Assembly (NCBI RefSeq): GCF_000786105.1
Contig: NZ_JTEV01000025.1
Span: forward strand, 1-64,000
From: Bdellovibrio sp. ArHS
Lineage (GTDB): Bacteria; Bdellovibrionota; Bdellovibrionia; Bdellovibrionales; Bdellovibrionaceae
Length of the DNA stretch: 64,000 nt
Reading direction: 5' to 3'
Shown in pieces: positions 27,025 through 35,260 of this stretch (the stretch's first letter is position 1; every line of letters starts with the position of its first letter). The notes under the pieces are model-generated. The model was not told where the DNA came from. It made no database searches and saw nothing but the letters and a program-made list of their open reading frames with translations. Position numbers and translations under genes: made by a program.

Positions 27025-27069
27025 CCCTAAACCTAACGTGCGAATTAACAGTAAAAAATATCTTCAGCT

Positions 27070-27098
27070 TTCGGGAAAGGATAGTCGTCCTTCCCGAA
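27070..27098. repeat. Stable hairpin between mntP and tamA
   Basis: TTCGGGAAAGGA (27070-27081) and TCCTTCCCGAA (27088-27098) pair over 11 bp with one bulged A. No T-run follows on the strand of transcription (minus), so it is an imperfect terminator of mntP or a leader structure of tamA. Confidence 0.6.
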
Positions 27099-27191
27099 AA
27101 AATGAAGTCATTTACGCAGGATTCTGTTGCTGGTATTGTGAGTTGACACCGACAACCGACTTCGTACTAGGCGCTCATGATATTGCTGTCT

Positions 27192-27740
27192 TTAGATCGA
27201 GAGCATCTGTATCGACATCGCGCCAAGAATGACCGAGCCCACGAGGGTAAAAACGGGGCCCATTTTATCTGAAAGACGACGGGCCAAGTAAAGGCCAATC
27301 AAAGTGGTTACGAAAGCAAAGACACCGATAGAGACGACATAGTAGCCGATGGATTTATTTGCAATACCTAAACTGATACCGACGCCCAAGGCATCCAGGC
27401 TGGTGGCGAAGGACACAATCAGAACTTTTGTAAAGCTGTGAAATTCAGTGGCCTCTTCAGACGCTTCCGGCGAGCGTAAGGCCGAGATCCCTTCGTGCGC
27501 CATGTGAATGGCGACAGCTGCAAGAAGGCCGAAGGCAATCCAGTGATCAAAGTCCGCAATATAGGCAATGATTTGAGAACCCGCAATAAACCCCAGAAGC
27601 GTTACCAGGGCTTCGGCACCACCCGACGAAAAAGCAAAACGCAGGGCCTCTTTGCGACTAAAAGGTCGGCTTCCCATGGCGAGGGCCGCAGAGAATGAAT
27701 CCGCACTTAAAATTAAACCTAAAACGATAACTTCGATCAT
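27192..27740 (-). CDS. mntP: Manganese efflux pump MntP
   Basis: Exports Mn2+ across the inner membrane. 182 residues and six hydrophobic segments in two repeats. Both repeats have the family's membrane Asp: LSADSFSAALAMG and TSLDALGVGISLG. Family members begin MIEVIVLGLIL-like, so ATG 27740 is chosen; it has AGGTGGGG upstream. The longer frame to 27827 runs through the riboswitch. Regulation is visible: a yybP-ykoY (manganese) riboswitch and an SD-masking hairpin precede it. Confidence 0.92.
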   Translation of the reverse strand: MIEVIVLGLILSADSFSAALAMGSRPFSRKEALRFAFSSGGAEALVTLLGFIAGSQIIAYIADFDHWIAFGLLAAVAIHMAHEGISALRSPEASEEATEFHSFTKVLIVSFATSLDALGVGISLGIANKSIGYYVVSIGVFAFVTTLIGLYLARRLSDKMGPVFTLVGSVILGAMSIQMLSI

Positions 27741-27744
27741 GAAT

Positions 27745-27930
27745 GCCCCACCTTTACATAAAGCCGTGGGTCTTTGGACATGAGACAACACGGCGTAAAT
27801 AAACACCAGTGTCAGTCTCATCAACAAGAATTGAGTCTTGCGGAAAGGCCGGAGTTCATCACTCAGTATGTCGACCTCACCTTTAGCTTAGAGCTAAACG
27901 ATTACTCCCTAACGAGGCTTTAAAATAAAG
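27745..27930 (-). promoter_or_regulatory. yybP-ykoY manganese riboswitch and SD-masking hairpin of mntP
   Basis: Reading the minus strand: GGGAGTA (complement of about 27904-27909), then GTCGACATACTGAG, then CTCCGGCC, then GCAAGACT. These are in the order of the conserved L1 and L3 loops of the yybP-ykoY family, whose members bind Mn2+ and often precede mntP. Downstream, CCCAC-GG-CTTTA and TAAAG-GTGGG (27747-27770) form a hairpin that holds the SD AGGTGGGG. Binding of Mn2+ presumably frees the SD. An ATGAGAC/GTCTCAT pairing between 27779 and 27822 lies between the two. Confidence 0.88.
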
Positions 27931-28064
27931 CCAACGCTTAAATTATGTCAATGGGGGGTGAAGAGAAAGCTGAAACATTTTACAGATTGGCTCGGGGCTT
28001 CAATTTAAATGGGCCCTGACAGGTCGCTGTGGCCGTGTTGTCATAGATCAACAGGGAGATCTTC

Positions 28065-28793
28065 ATGCGTTTGCTGAGCCTTTTCGGCTCTTTATTTCTT
28101 TTAAATGGTTGCTCACATTCATTGCGTTTTCGGGCTTCTCATTTTGCCGTCCCGGTTACCGGGGAACAGCCGTGGAACGGGCACATTGCGGTTGCTGGGA
28201 CGCCGACGACGAAGGTCACGGTCGTGGACAACATCAGTTCAAATCCCCCGGATCGATCTGAAGTGAAAATCAATGACGCTTTGGACGTCACGGAAGTTTT
28301 GTTGGTGGGATATGTCGGCGTCGACGCTAGTCTGAGTGTTTTGCGAAGTGTGGATGTTTTTGTTGATAGCAATTTGTTCGGCTTGCGCTGGCAGTTTTTA
28401 AATCATGACGCTAAAGCTGACGCTTGGGTTTCAGCAGTGCATGCGTCTTATGGAGAAATGAAATCCACCACCTCCAACAATGCGGACGAAGCCGTGTCGA
28501 AAATTAAGACGAGCCAAGGCGGCTTGAGTGTGGGTTATAAATTTGCGGCCTTTGTTCCTTACGTGTCTTACATTTATGAAACTCACGATGTTTCTACTGA
28601 AGTGACAAATTCCCTAGGGGCTTTCGGGCCCTATGATGACAAAGGGACGCACCAATATGTTTCCGTGGGATTGTCGTCCTATCGCCGCGGTTTGATGGGG
28701 GCTATTGAGTACAGTCTTATCGATATCAATTGGGATCGCGCCAAAAATGAAAAACAAAATTCTGTGGCTGCAAAACTAGGCTTCGCCTGGTAG
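28065..28793 (+). CDS. Outer-membrane-type lipoprotein, unknown family
   Basis: 242 residues. Lipobox LLNGC (Cys16). The mature part alternates hydrophobic and polar residues and ends in KLGFAW with an aromatic C-terminal residue, like an eight-strand beta barrel (about residues 60-242). I do not recognise a family. GGGAG at 28054-28058 supports ATG 28065. It is nine bases upstream of a LysR gene on the same strand, so the two may share a transcript. Confidence 0.65.
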   Translation: MRLLSLFGSLFLLNGCSHSLRFRASHFAVPVTGEQPWNGHIAVAGTPTTKVTVVDNISSNPPDRSEVKINDALDVTEVLLVGYVGVDASLSVLRSVDVFVDSNLFGLRWQFLNHDAKADAWVSAVHASYGEMKSTTSNNADEAVSKIKTSQGGLSVGYKFAAFVPYVSYIYETHDVSTEVTNSLGAFGPYDDKGTHQYVSVGLSSYRRGLMGAIEYSLIDINWDRAKNEKQNSVAAKLGFAW

Positions 28794-28802
28794 AGACTGA
28801 AC

Positions 28803-29714
28803 ATGACGTTTGAGCAGTTGATTACCTTAGAGATGATTGTTGAAAAGGGCAGCTTTAAAGCTGCAGCGGAAGCACTTCATAAAACCCAGCCCAGTTTGAG
28901 TGTTGCCATCAAAAAACTGGAAGAAGAATTCGCTGTGCTGCTTTTCAATCGCGATGAATACCGACCGACACTGACCGAGCAAGGTAAAACCTTTTACCGC
29001 TGGGCTCAGACGTGCTTGCGAACTTTTCGCGAACTTGAAGTCAAAGGGAAAGAGCTGGGTAAGCTCGCCATTGAGCCGCGCTTAACGATCGTATTAGATC
29101 CTTTGGTCCAGTTCGAGTCTGTGCAGTCGGTCTTCGAAGCGCGTTCGCACTTACCCAATGTGACCGAATTTAATTTTCAAACTGAAACCCTTGATGCGGG
29201 AATGCAAATTCTCTTAAACGGTGAAGCGGATTTCGCTATTGCCCCGAAGATGGGACAAGATGACCGAATCGAAAGTGTGCGTTTCGCCAAAATTAAGATG
29301 ATTCCGGCGGTTTCCAAAAAGCTGCTTAAAAATGACACTGTCGATTTTTCCTGGCTTCGTAACACTCGCCAAATTGTGGTTTCCAAAAGCGGAGGCAAGG
29401 ATTTTAATGTGGCCAAGTCTTCTCGGGGATTGTTCAGCGAAGGACCAAAATGTTTTGTGTCGGATCACGCTTTAAAGCGCCATCTCATTTTGAACGGATT
29501 TGGATGGGGGCGACTTGCCACTTACGAAGTGCAAAGCGAGCTTCAGAAGGGCACTGTGATCGAGATCAAACATGACTCGATTGTACCGATTGCTTTGGAT
29601 CTGCATATCATGCGTTCGAAGGTGAAGCCGATGGGGCCTGTGGCAAAAATGATTTGGGAGCAGCTTTTGCAACAGTGTGACTCGGTCAAGGCCGGAAAAA
29701 AGAGAAAGTCTTAA
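28803..29714 (+). CDS. LysR-family transcriptional regulator
   Basis: 303 residues. The N-terminal winged helix-turn-helix covers about residues 1-60 (GSFKAAAEALHKTQPSLSVA, then KKLEEEFAVLLFNR). The C-terminal co-inducer domain follows. The effector is unknown. Unlike most LysR genes it is not divergent from its neighbour but lies 9 bases behind a lipoprotein gene, which may be its target by co-transcription. Confidence 0.9.
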   Translation: MTFEQLITLEMIVEKGSFKAAAEALHKTQPSLSVAIKKLEEEFAVLLFNRDEYRPTLTEQGKTFYRWAQTCLRTFRELEVKGKELGKLAIEPRLTIVLDPLVQFESVQSVFEARSHLPNVTEFNFQTETLDAGMQILLNGEADFAIAPKMGQDDRIESVRFAKIKMIPAVSKKLLKNDTVDFSWLRNTRQIVVSKSGGKDFNVAKSSRGLFSEGPKCFVSDHALKRHLILNGFGWGRLATYEVQSELQKGTVIEIKHDSIVPIALDLHIMRSKVKPMGPVAKMIWEQLLQQCDSVKAGKKRKS

Positions 29715-29812
29715 AGGCGGCCGTTCTCTGCCAATTCGCAGTTGAATTTTTAGTAATTTGCCCCGAGCAAAGCGACACTCTTAACTTCAAGCTAAAAATG
29801 AAGGAAGAGTGT

Positions 29813-30229
29813 ATGAATGCGATCAAGTGTTTGGGCTTCGTGAGCATTTTCATCCTAGCATCTTCGGCGTTAGCTGAATCACATCTGGTGGGTCACTGGG
29901 TCCCGGCGTCCGGTGATAGTACCTGGGCGCGAATAGAAATAAGTCGTGATTTTCTGGTTACAGCTTTTCGGTCTTGCGCCAAGGGGCAGAGGTGTGAACG
30001 CCGTACCGAGTTTCAGTTGACCACTTATGGTCGAAGATCAGTTCCTGAACCCACGGCGACCATGGGCTCAGGAACTTTTATCGATATGGTTCATAAGTTT
30101 TCCGCCACCGAGGTTGTGGAGCTACGCGCGGGGCGTTTGTTTTTACGCGAGTATCTTTATCCCATTCCTTTACGTGAATCCCCGGGCAATATGCTTAAAA
30201 CAACCTTTGTGCGCGCGCCCCAGCGTTAA
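29813..30229 (+). CDS. Small secreted protein, unknown
   Basis: 138 residues. Signal peptide to about residue 21 (ASSALA-E). Two Cys in RSCAKGQRCERR may form a disulfide. LVGHWVPASGDSTWARIEIS resembles lipocalin-like or META-like openings but I cannot place it. AAGGAAG at about 29801-29807 supports ATG 29813 rather than 29798. It converges with the pirin gene with 3 bases between. Confidence 0.6.
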   Translation: MNAIKCLGFVSIFILASSALAESHLVGHWVPASGDSTWARIEISRDFLVTAFRSCAKGQRCERRTEFQLTTYGRRSVPEPTATMGSGTFIDMVHKFSATEVVELRAGRLFLREYLYPIPLRESPGNMLKTTFVRAPQR

Positions 30230-30232
30230 GAC

Positions 30233-30931
30233 TTAGGCCAGATCAAAGAGCATGAATTCGGAGTCCTCTTGAGCTGACACCTGCAGACTCTGTTCCTGAC
30301 TGACTTTCACAGCATCGCCTGTTTCTAAAACGTGACCGTTAATATTCAGGTGACCTTGAATCACTTGCAGCCAGACATGTCGTGACGGACGAATTGGAAA
30401 AGCGAACTCTTTTCCTTTCTTCATTCGTGAAATGTACAAATCCGCATCCTGATTAATGCTGATGGAACCTTCTCGCCCTTCTTTAGACACCACCAACACC
30501 AGATCTTTTGTATTTAAGTCATCCGCAAAAGATTTTTGGCCATATCCGAAAGAGGTTCCGGGTCGGTCTGGCAGAATCCAAATCTGAAAGAAGTGTGTGT
30601 CAGACTCGGGCATTTTATTGTATTCAGAGTGCATGACACCAGTGCCAGCACTCATTCTTTGTACGTCGCCTGGTTTGATAACCGCCACGTTGCCTTTAGA
30701 GTCTTTGTGTTCCAAAGCCCCTTGTACAACATAAGAGATAATTTCCATGTCGCGATGTCCGTGCATTCCGAAGCCGGTGCCGCCCTCGATACGATCCTCG
30801 TTGATGACACGCAAAGCGCGAAAGCCCATGTGATCGGGGTCGTAGTAGTCGGCAAAAGAAAATGTGTGGCGTGATTTCAGCCAGCCATGATCAGCGAAGC
30901 CGCGTTCGTTTGATTTGCGTAGGGCAAACAT
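30233..30931 (-). CDS. Pirin-family (quercetinase-like) bicupin protein
   Basis: 232 residues. The N-terminal cupin has GFGMHGHRDMEIISYV and GTGVMHSEYN, giving the His, His, His and Glu metal ligands of YhhW/pirin proteins. Some members are quercetin 2,3-dioxygenases; the bacterial physiological role is open. The opening FADHGWLKSRHTFSFADYYD is diagnostic. It lies 34 bases behind yceI and may be in one operon. Confidence 0.9.
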   Translation of the reverse strand: MFALRKSNERGFADHGWLKSRHTFSFADYYDPDHMGFRALRVINEDRIEGGTGFGMHGHRDMEIISYVVQGALEHKDSKGNVAVIKPGDVQRMSAGTGVMHSEYNKMPESDTHFFQIWILPDRPGTSFGYGQKSFADDLNTKDLVLVVSKEGREGSISINQDADLYISRMKKGKEFAFPIRPSRHVWLQVIQGHLNINGHVLETGDAVKVSQEQSLQVSAQEDSEFMLFDLA

Positions 30932-30965
30932 AAAATCTCCAGTCCTCGGATCTTAATGACCGAGA

Positions 30966-31493
30966 CTAAATTAGTTTCGTGAATTGGATGTCTAAGGAAA
31001 TACTCACGTCGTCACCGACGAGGATTCCGCCAGTTTCCAAAGCGGCATTCCAAGTAAGACCAAAATCTTTCCGATTGATTTTCGTTGTCGCCGAAACACC
31101 GATCTTTAGATTTCCCCAAGGATCTTTCATTTCGTCAGTGGGGCCTTCGACGTCCAAAGATACTTCTTTGGTGATTCCGTGGATTGTAAGGTCTCCTAAA
31201 ACCTTGAGTTCGCCGGGGCTTACCACTTTCACGTTTGTGGATTTGAAGGTGATAACTGGAAACTTTTCGACATCGAAGAAATCGGCGCTTTTTAAGTGAG
31301 CATCCCGTTGGGCTTCGCGGGTATTGATACTGGCCGTTTCGATGCTGGCTTCGATCTTCGCTGCCGCGGGATTTGTGGAATCATATTCCAAAGTTCCTGA
31401 CATTTTTTCGAAGCCACCATGGACCTTGGCGATCATCATGTGTTTGATACTGAAGTTGGCCGTTGAGTGAGAGGGGTCAATTTGATATTTCAT
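30966..31493 (-). CDS. YceI-family lipid-binding-like protein
   Basis: 175 residues with the YceI lipocalin-like barrel: MKYQIDPSHSTANFSIKHMM, FFDVEKFPVITFKST, LGDLTIHGITKEV, INRKDFGLTWN. Family members bind polyprenoids or similar hydrophobic ligands. Most are periplasmic; this one has no signal peptide and starts right at the domain, so it is predicted cytoplasmic. Upstream lies a CTATATA-type inverted repeat. Confidence 0.9.
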   Translation of the reverse strand: MKYQIDPSHSTANFSIKHMMIAKVHGGFEKMSGTLEYDSTNPAAAKIEASIETASINTREAQRDAHLKSADFFDVEKFPVITFKSTNVKVVSPGELKVLGDLTIHGITKEVSLDVEGPTDEMKDPWGNLKIGVSATTKINRKDFGLTWNAALETGGILVGDDVSISLDIQFTKLI

Positions 31494-31581
31494 GCAGTTC
31501 TCCTTTTTCTGAGAGCGTTGCCGTCTCTGTCTCTAATATCGCCCGGATCAGGGAATAAAAAAATTATTAAGAATTCATGAT

Positions 31582-31604
31582 CTATATAGATTTAATTTAT
31601 ATAG
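31582..31604. promoter_or_regulatory. Operator-like inverted repeat upstream of yceI
   Basis: CTATATA (31582-31588) and TATATAG (31598-31604) with a 9-base AT-rich spacer. It is about 90 bases upstream of yceI and 130 bases before the tRNA promoter. MarR- or LysR-type proteins bind similar sites. A second inverted repeat, CTCAGTT (31613-31619) and AACTGAG (31628-31634), follows. Confidence 0.35.
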
Positions 31605-31732
31605 TTTTGAGGCTCAGTTGGCGAGCGAACTGAGGTGTCGGTTTAAAGCATTTAAAGGCTATAAGAAGCCAAGGGGAGCCGCAAGGAATCTGGCCTCTTG
31701 TTTTAAATCCCTGGGGTTTAGCAAAGAAGTCC

Positions 31733-31761
31733 TTGATATCGTTGGGTTAAACCCCTATAAA
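31733..31761 (+). promoter_or_regulatory. Promoter of tRNA-Arg
   Basis: -35 TTGATA (31733-31738), exactly 17 bases, then -10 TATAAA (31756-31761). The predicted start near 31768 leaves about 22 bases before the mature tRNA. Confidence 0.7.
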
Positions 31762-31789
31762 GAAGGCTCACAGCAATGTGATACAGCGT

Positions 31790-31866
31790 GGTTCCGTAGC
31801 TCAGCTGGATAGAGCATCTCCCTTCTAAGGAGAGGGTCGTACGTTCGAGTCGTACCGGAATCACCA
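31790..31866 (+). tRNA. tRNA-Arg(UCU)
   Basis: 77-base cloverleaf: acceptor GGTTCCG/CGGAATC, D stem GCTC/GAGC, anticodon stem TCTCC/GGAGA with loop CTTCTAA (anticodon TCT), T stem GTACG/CGTAC with TTCGAGT, and encoded CCA after discriminator A. Decodes AGA and AGG codons. Confidence 0.96.
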
Positions 31867-31991
31867 TTTTCTTTAAACTCCCTAAATTACGCACTGCATT
31901 CAATTGGCATACTTCATGTCGTATAACGGTCTTGCGGCGTCTTGGTTGCTTCTGAAATTCGAGCTTTAGACAATATTTTGTCGGGGGCTCA

Positions 31992-32834
31992 ATGACGCAG
32001 AAAAAAATCTCTGGCGATACGGCTTTGGTGACCGACGATGATTACCTTGGCGTCCTTCTAGATCTTTTGGATACAGCAAAATTTCAGATCAATATTTTGG
32101 CCTATTCTTTTGCTATCGGCAGCGCTGCGGGAAAATTAAATATGAGCACGGCTCCTTATGCGATTGCGGAAAAGCTGAAAGACCTTAAACATCAGAATCC
32201 GAGCTTGCGCATTCGCCTGTACATAGAAGGAGTGCGCGATACTTCAGATCGCAATCTCGTCACCGCACAATTTTTGAAACGGGCGGGAGTCGAGGTCATG
32301 TCCGGGAAGACTCATGCAAAAGGTTTTAGCGTGGATGGTCGGTATGTGCTGGTTGAGATGATTCGATCCGCAAAAAAGTCTTTAGAGTTCTCCATTTACT
32401 TTTTTGACCATAAAGAAATTCGTGACGCTTTTATCGAGGCGCACCGTCGTGGCGTCAAGGTCAAGGGTTTTGCTCATCATCACACGGCATTTGCCCTAAG
32501 TTACGTGCGCAGAACAAGACGAACAATAGAGCGACTTCAAGAGGAAGGAATTGACAGCCTGTATTTCGCGCCAGGAAGCTTCTTCACCCACTCGAAGTAT
32601 TTAATCAAAGACAGACAAGAAGTCGCCCTAGGGACGGGAAATTGGCTGGTCGAGGATGTTGAGATTCATCCGCAGCTTTATATTCACTTAAAGAACAGGG
32701 ACCTGGCGCAACAGCTTGCAAAGCATTTAGCCAAACAAATTGCTAAGCAACGTGACGCTTTTGCAGGGACGCGCACAAAGCCACGCCACCCAGAATCACA
32801 TACCAGATTGTCAGAATCCAAAACAGCAAGATAG
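31992..32834 (+). CDS. Phospholipase D-like protein with a shortened first repeat
   Basis: 280 residues. Two HKD motifs are present: HAKGFSVD (HxKxxxxD) and HSKYLIKD. The second is followed by GTGNW, as in the family GSxN. After the first, only six residues separate its Asp from EMIRSAKKSLEFSIYFFD, the start of the second PLD repeat, so the GSxN and the end of repeat one are missing. This reads as an in-frame deletion; activity is doubtful. The last 31 codons overlap the opposite-strand YihY gene. No signal peptide. Confidence 0.8.
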   Translation: MTQKKISGDTALVTDDDYLGVLLDLLDTAKFQINILAYSFAIGSAAGKLNMSTAPYAIAEKLKDLKHQNPSLRIRLYIEGVRDTSDRNLVTAQFLKRAGVEVMSGKTHAKGFSVDGRYVLVEMIRSAKKSLEFSIYFFDHKEIRDAFIEAHRRGVKVKGFAHHHTAFALSYVRRTRRTIERLQEEGIDSLYFAPGSFFTHSKYLIKDRQEVALGTGNWLVEDVEIHPQLYIHLKNRDLAQQLAKHLAKQIAKQRDAFAGTRTKPRHPESHTRLSESKTAR

Positions 32835-33558
32835 GTAGAGCCGCGAAAGATCCATAGATTTTATTGTAGGCAAAGAACTTCAAAGCGATGGCGGCATAAC
32901 TCTTATGCACTCCATACATCGCTACGGAGGCGGTCACGGCGGAAATCAAAGCCGCGCGTTTGCGAACATACACCGTGGGAACAAGCTTGTAGATGAGGAA
33001 TAACGAACCCACCAAGACCAAAGAGTTAGAAACAAATGCCGGCACCACACGATGAACGAACTGAAATTGTTCTAGCGATTGAAAGCCCACATAAACGGCC
33101 AATAGGACGGGAATCAGAAGAATCAAGCCCCACTGATAGATCACACGCTTATAAAAGGGACGAGTGTTTTTTTGATTCCACACCCGGTGAATGCCGACTT
33201 CCATATCTAAAAGCATCCGAATGGACGTGATAAAAAGAAGAATCGCCCCCGTGGAGCCCAATTTTCCGGCGCTGATATTCTTTAAGAAGATGCGAATGAA
33301 CTTGGTGACATCCGAACCTGCGGCTTCGCGGATATTTCGCAAAAGTAAAGACTCGACTTGCGGATAAAAAGCTTCCAACCCCCCGATGGATTGAAAAGTC
33401 GCAAGCACAACGGCAATAAAGGGGACTAAGGCCACGGCCGTGGAAAATGCCAAGGAGGCCGCAACCAGACGGATTTCACCATCTCGCATCTGCTGAAGAG
33501 TGTCTTTAAAGACTTCTCTGAAAACTGTGAATCTAAGATTTTGCAGCAACGGACTCAT
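32743..33558 (-). CDS. YihY/BrkB-family membrane protein
   Basis: 271 residues and about six hydrophobic segments. It has the family's DGEIRLVAASLAFSTAVALV and, later, YKLVPTVYVRKRAALISAV and YNKIYGSFAALPILLFWI. Related proteins are annotated as ribonuclease BN, wrongly, or as possible transporters; the function is unknown. The C-terminus is normal, so this gene owns the 92-base overlap with the PLD-like gene. Confidence 0.88.
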   Translation of the reverse strand: MSPLLQNLRFTVFREVFKDTLQQMRDGEIRLVAASLAFSTAVALVPFIAVVLATFQSIGGLEAFYPQVESLLLRNIREAAGSDVTKFIRIFLKNISAGKLGSTGAILLFITSIRMLLDMEVGIHRVWNQKNTRPFYKRVIYQWGLILLIPVLLAVYVGFQSLEQFQFVHRVVPAFVSNSLVLVGSLFLIYKLVPTVYVRKRAALISAVTASVAMYGVHKSYAAIALKFFAYNKIYGSFAALPILLFWILTIWYVILGGVALCASLQKRHVA

Positions 33559-33603
33559 GAAGCCAACAATAGCATGCTTCTTTTGAGTCCGCCTAATTCT
33601 TTC

Positions 33604-34512
33604 CTAGAGCTGAAATCTTTTTTGTACGGCGAAGTCATGGCCGTTGCGCTCGATCACGGCAGCGTCACAGTAGGGATCGTGTTCAAAGAACAAATACCAT
33701 TTTTGATCCGCGGCCTGGCTAAGATACTTTTGTTTTTCTTCCATCAATGTCAGGGGATGCAAGTCGTATCCCATAAGCCAGGGAATTTTCACGTGAGAAC
33801 TGGTGGGCACGACATCGCCACAGTAAAGAAGCGTGGCTGTTCCGTCAGTGACCTTCACCATTTGTTGAGCCTGAGTGTGACCGTTGGAAAGCAGAACGGA
33901 AACCCCGGGAAGAATTTCTTTTTCTCCGTCCAGAATATTCAAGACGCCGGCTTCTTGCAGGGGTTGGAAGTTGGCCGAATAATAACTAGCACGCTCACGC
34001 AAATTTGGTTTGCTGGCCGTTTCCAAATTTCCTTTTTGAATCCAATACTGTGCTTTGGGGAAAGTCGGAACCAGTTTCCCGTCTTTTTCCGTGGTCGCGC
34101 CGCCGGCATGGTCAAAATGCAAATGAGTCAAAATCACATGATCAATATCTTCGGGGCGCACACCGAATGAGGCCAGGGATTTCAAAAGTGAGGGACCGCT
34201 GTCGTCAATGTTGTACATCTCGGCGAATTTCGTACCCAGCTTTTCGCCGTACTTGGCGATGAAATCTTTGCCTTGACCGTTGCCTGTGTCGATTAAAATA
34301 TTCAGGCCCTGGGATTTTAAAAGAAGAGCGCGCGCTTCCATGGGAATGCGATTTTTATCATCAGGCGGATTGGATCTTTCCCAAAGAACTTTGGGAACGG
34401 TGCCAAACATCGCCCCGCCATCCAGGCCGAATTCTCCGGTGGGGATGGGACAGATTTGATAGGGACCAATCTGCAAAGAGGTTTTCTGAATATCAGACTT
34501 GTTCGGAGTCAT
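33604..34512 (-). CDS. MBL-fold metallo-hydrolase
   Basis: 302 residues. Zinc motif HLHFDHAGG (HxHxDH), then SNGHTQAQQM, CGDVVP and FFEHDPY for the later metal ligands. It resembles the N-acyl-homoserine-lactonase-like group, but the substrate is not known. No signal peptide is present. ATG 34512 lies inside the end of the PlsC gene (20-base overlap) with GGAGA upstream. Last gene of a four-gene operon. Confidence 0.87.
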   Translation of the reverse strand: MTPNKSDIQKTSLQIGPYQICPIPTGEFGLDGGAMFGTVPKVLWERSNPPDDKNRIPMEARALLLKSQGLNILIDTGNGQGKDFIAKYGEKLGTKFAEMYNIDDSGPSLLKSLASFGVRPEDIDHVILTHLHFDHAGGATTEKDGKLVPTFPKAQYWIQKGNLETASKPNLRERASYYSANFQPLQEAGVLNILDGEKEILPGVSVLLSNGHTQAQQMVKVTDGTATLLYCGDVVPTSSHVKIPWLMGYDLHPLTLMEEKQKYLSQAADQKWYLFFEHDPYCDAAVIERNGHDFAVQKRFQL

Positions 34513-35260
34513 CTTTTGTTTCTCCTTCCAGAGGCTTGTCTGGGAATGCGTTCGGATTGATCGTCAGCACCCACTGCCTGTAAGCATCATACACCTGCTT
34601 AATCGGGCCAGGGGGATGAACCGGACCAACGTGTAAAATCAGCTTTCCTGGCAGGGGAATAGGCTGACCTTTGGGCCATAGTTCCATATTGCCTTCAAGA
34701 TATGTGAATAAAAGAGGTGTTTGAGTGCGTTCTGAAAAAATCGAAACGCCGCGTTTAAATTCCTGAATTTTTCCGTCTTTAGAACGCGTGCCTTCAGGAA
34801 ATATAATCAACCACATTCGCGGCAATTCAGTTAAAAGTTTTAAGATCAAATTGATCGCTTCACCCCGGCGGTCTTTGCGGTCAATCGGAATGGCGCCCAG
34901 ACAGTGCTTTGAAAAGAAGGTGAAGAGCGCATTGGTAAAGAAGTAATCCTTCGCTGCCGCGATATAAAGATTCAACCAGTAACGGCGCGGAATGGATGCG
35001 GCAATTGAAACGGCGTCCAGATGGCTGGCGTGATTGCTGATGATGATCAGCTTGGGCTGAGTTCGATAGATTTCTTTAAAGGGTGTGCCCTTCACCTGCA
35101 GCCGAATATAAAACTTAAAAGCGATATTCTTTAGGAAGATCGACCACAAAAAACGCATGAACACGCTGAACATGTCGATATGGCGAGTGAACAGCGGCAA
35201 GTGTTTTAGATAAGTCGGCAGTTTCGTCCACTGCTCGTTTTCGTAGTTCCAATCCTTCAT
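34493..35260 (-). CDS. Lysophospholipid acyltransferase (PlsC-like)
   Basis: 255 residues. Acyltransferase motif I is NHASHLD (HxxxxD), motif III is FPEGTRSKDG, and VGPVHPPGPI lies near the C-terminus. It transfers an acyl chain to a lysophospholipid or related acceptor. One hydrophobic segment lies near the N-terminus (FSVFMRFLWSIFL). ATG overlaps the cdsA stop by 4 bases. A cdsA-plsC pair points to phosphatidic acid and CDP-diacylglycerol supply. Confidence 0.88.
   Translation of the reverse strand: MKDWNYENEQWTKLPTYLKHLPLFTRHIDMFSVFMRFLWSIFLKNIAFKFYIRLQVKGTPFKEIYRTQPKLIIISNHASHLDAVSIAASIPRRYWLNLYIAAAKDYFFTNALFTFFSKHCLGAIPIDRKDRRGEAINLILKLLTELPRMWLIIFPEGTRSKDGKIQEFKRGVSIFSERTQTPLLFTYLEGNMELWPKGQPIPLPGKLILHVGPVHPPGPIKQVYDAYRQWVLTINPNAFPDKPLEGETKDDSEQV

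Noticed and set aside
31718-31903. Minus-strand ORF with VIPVRLERTTLSLEG
   Set aside because: This is the antisense of tRNA-Arg(UCU), a known false ORF pattern.
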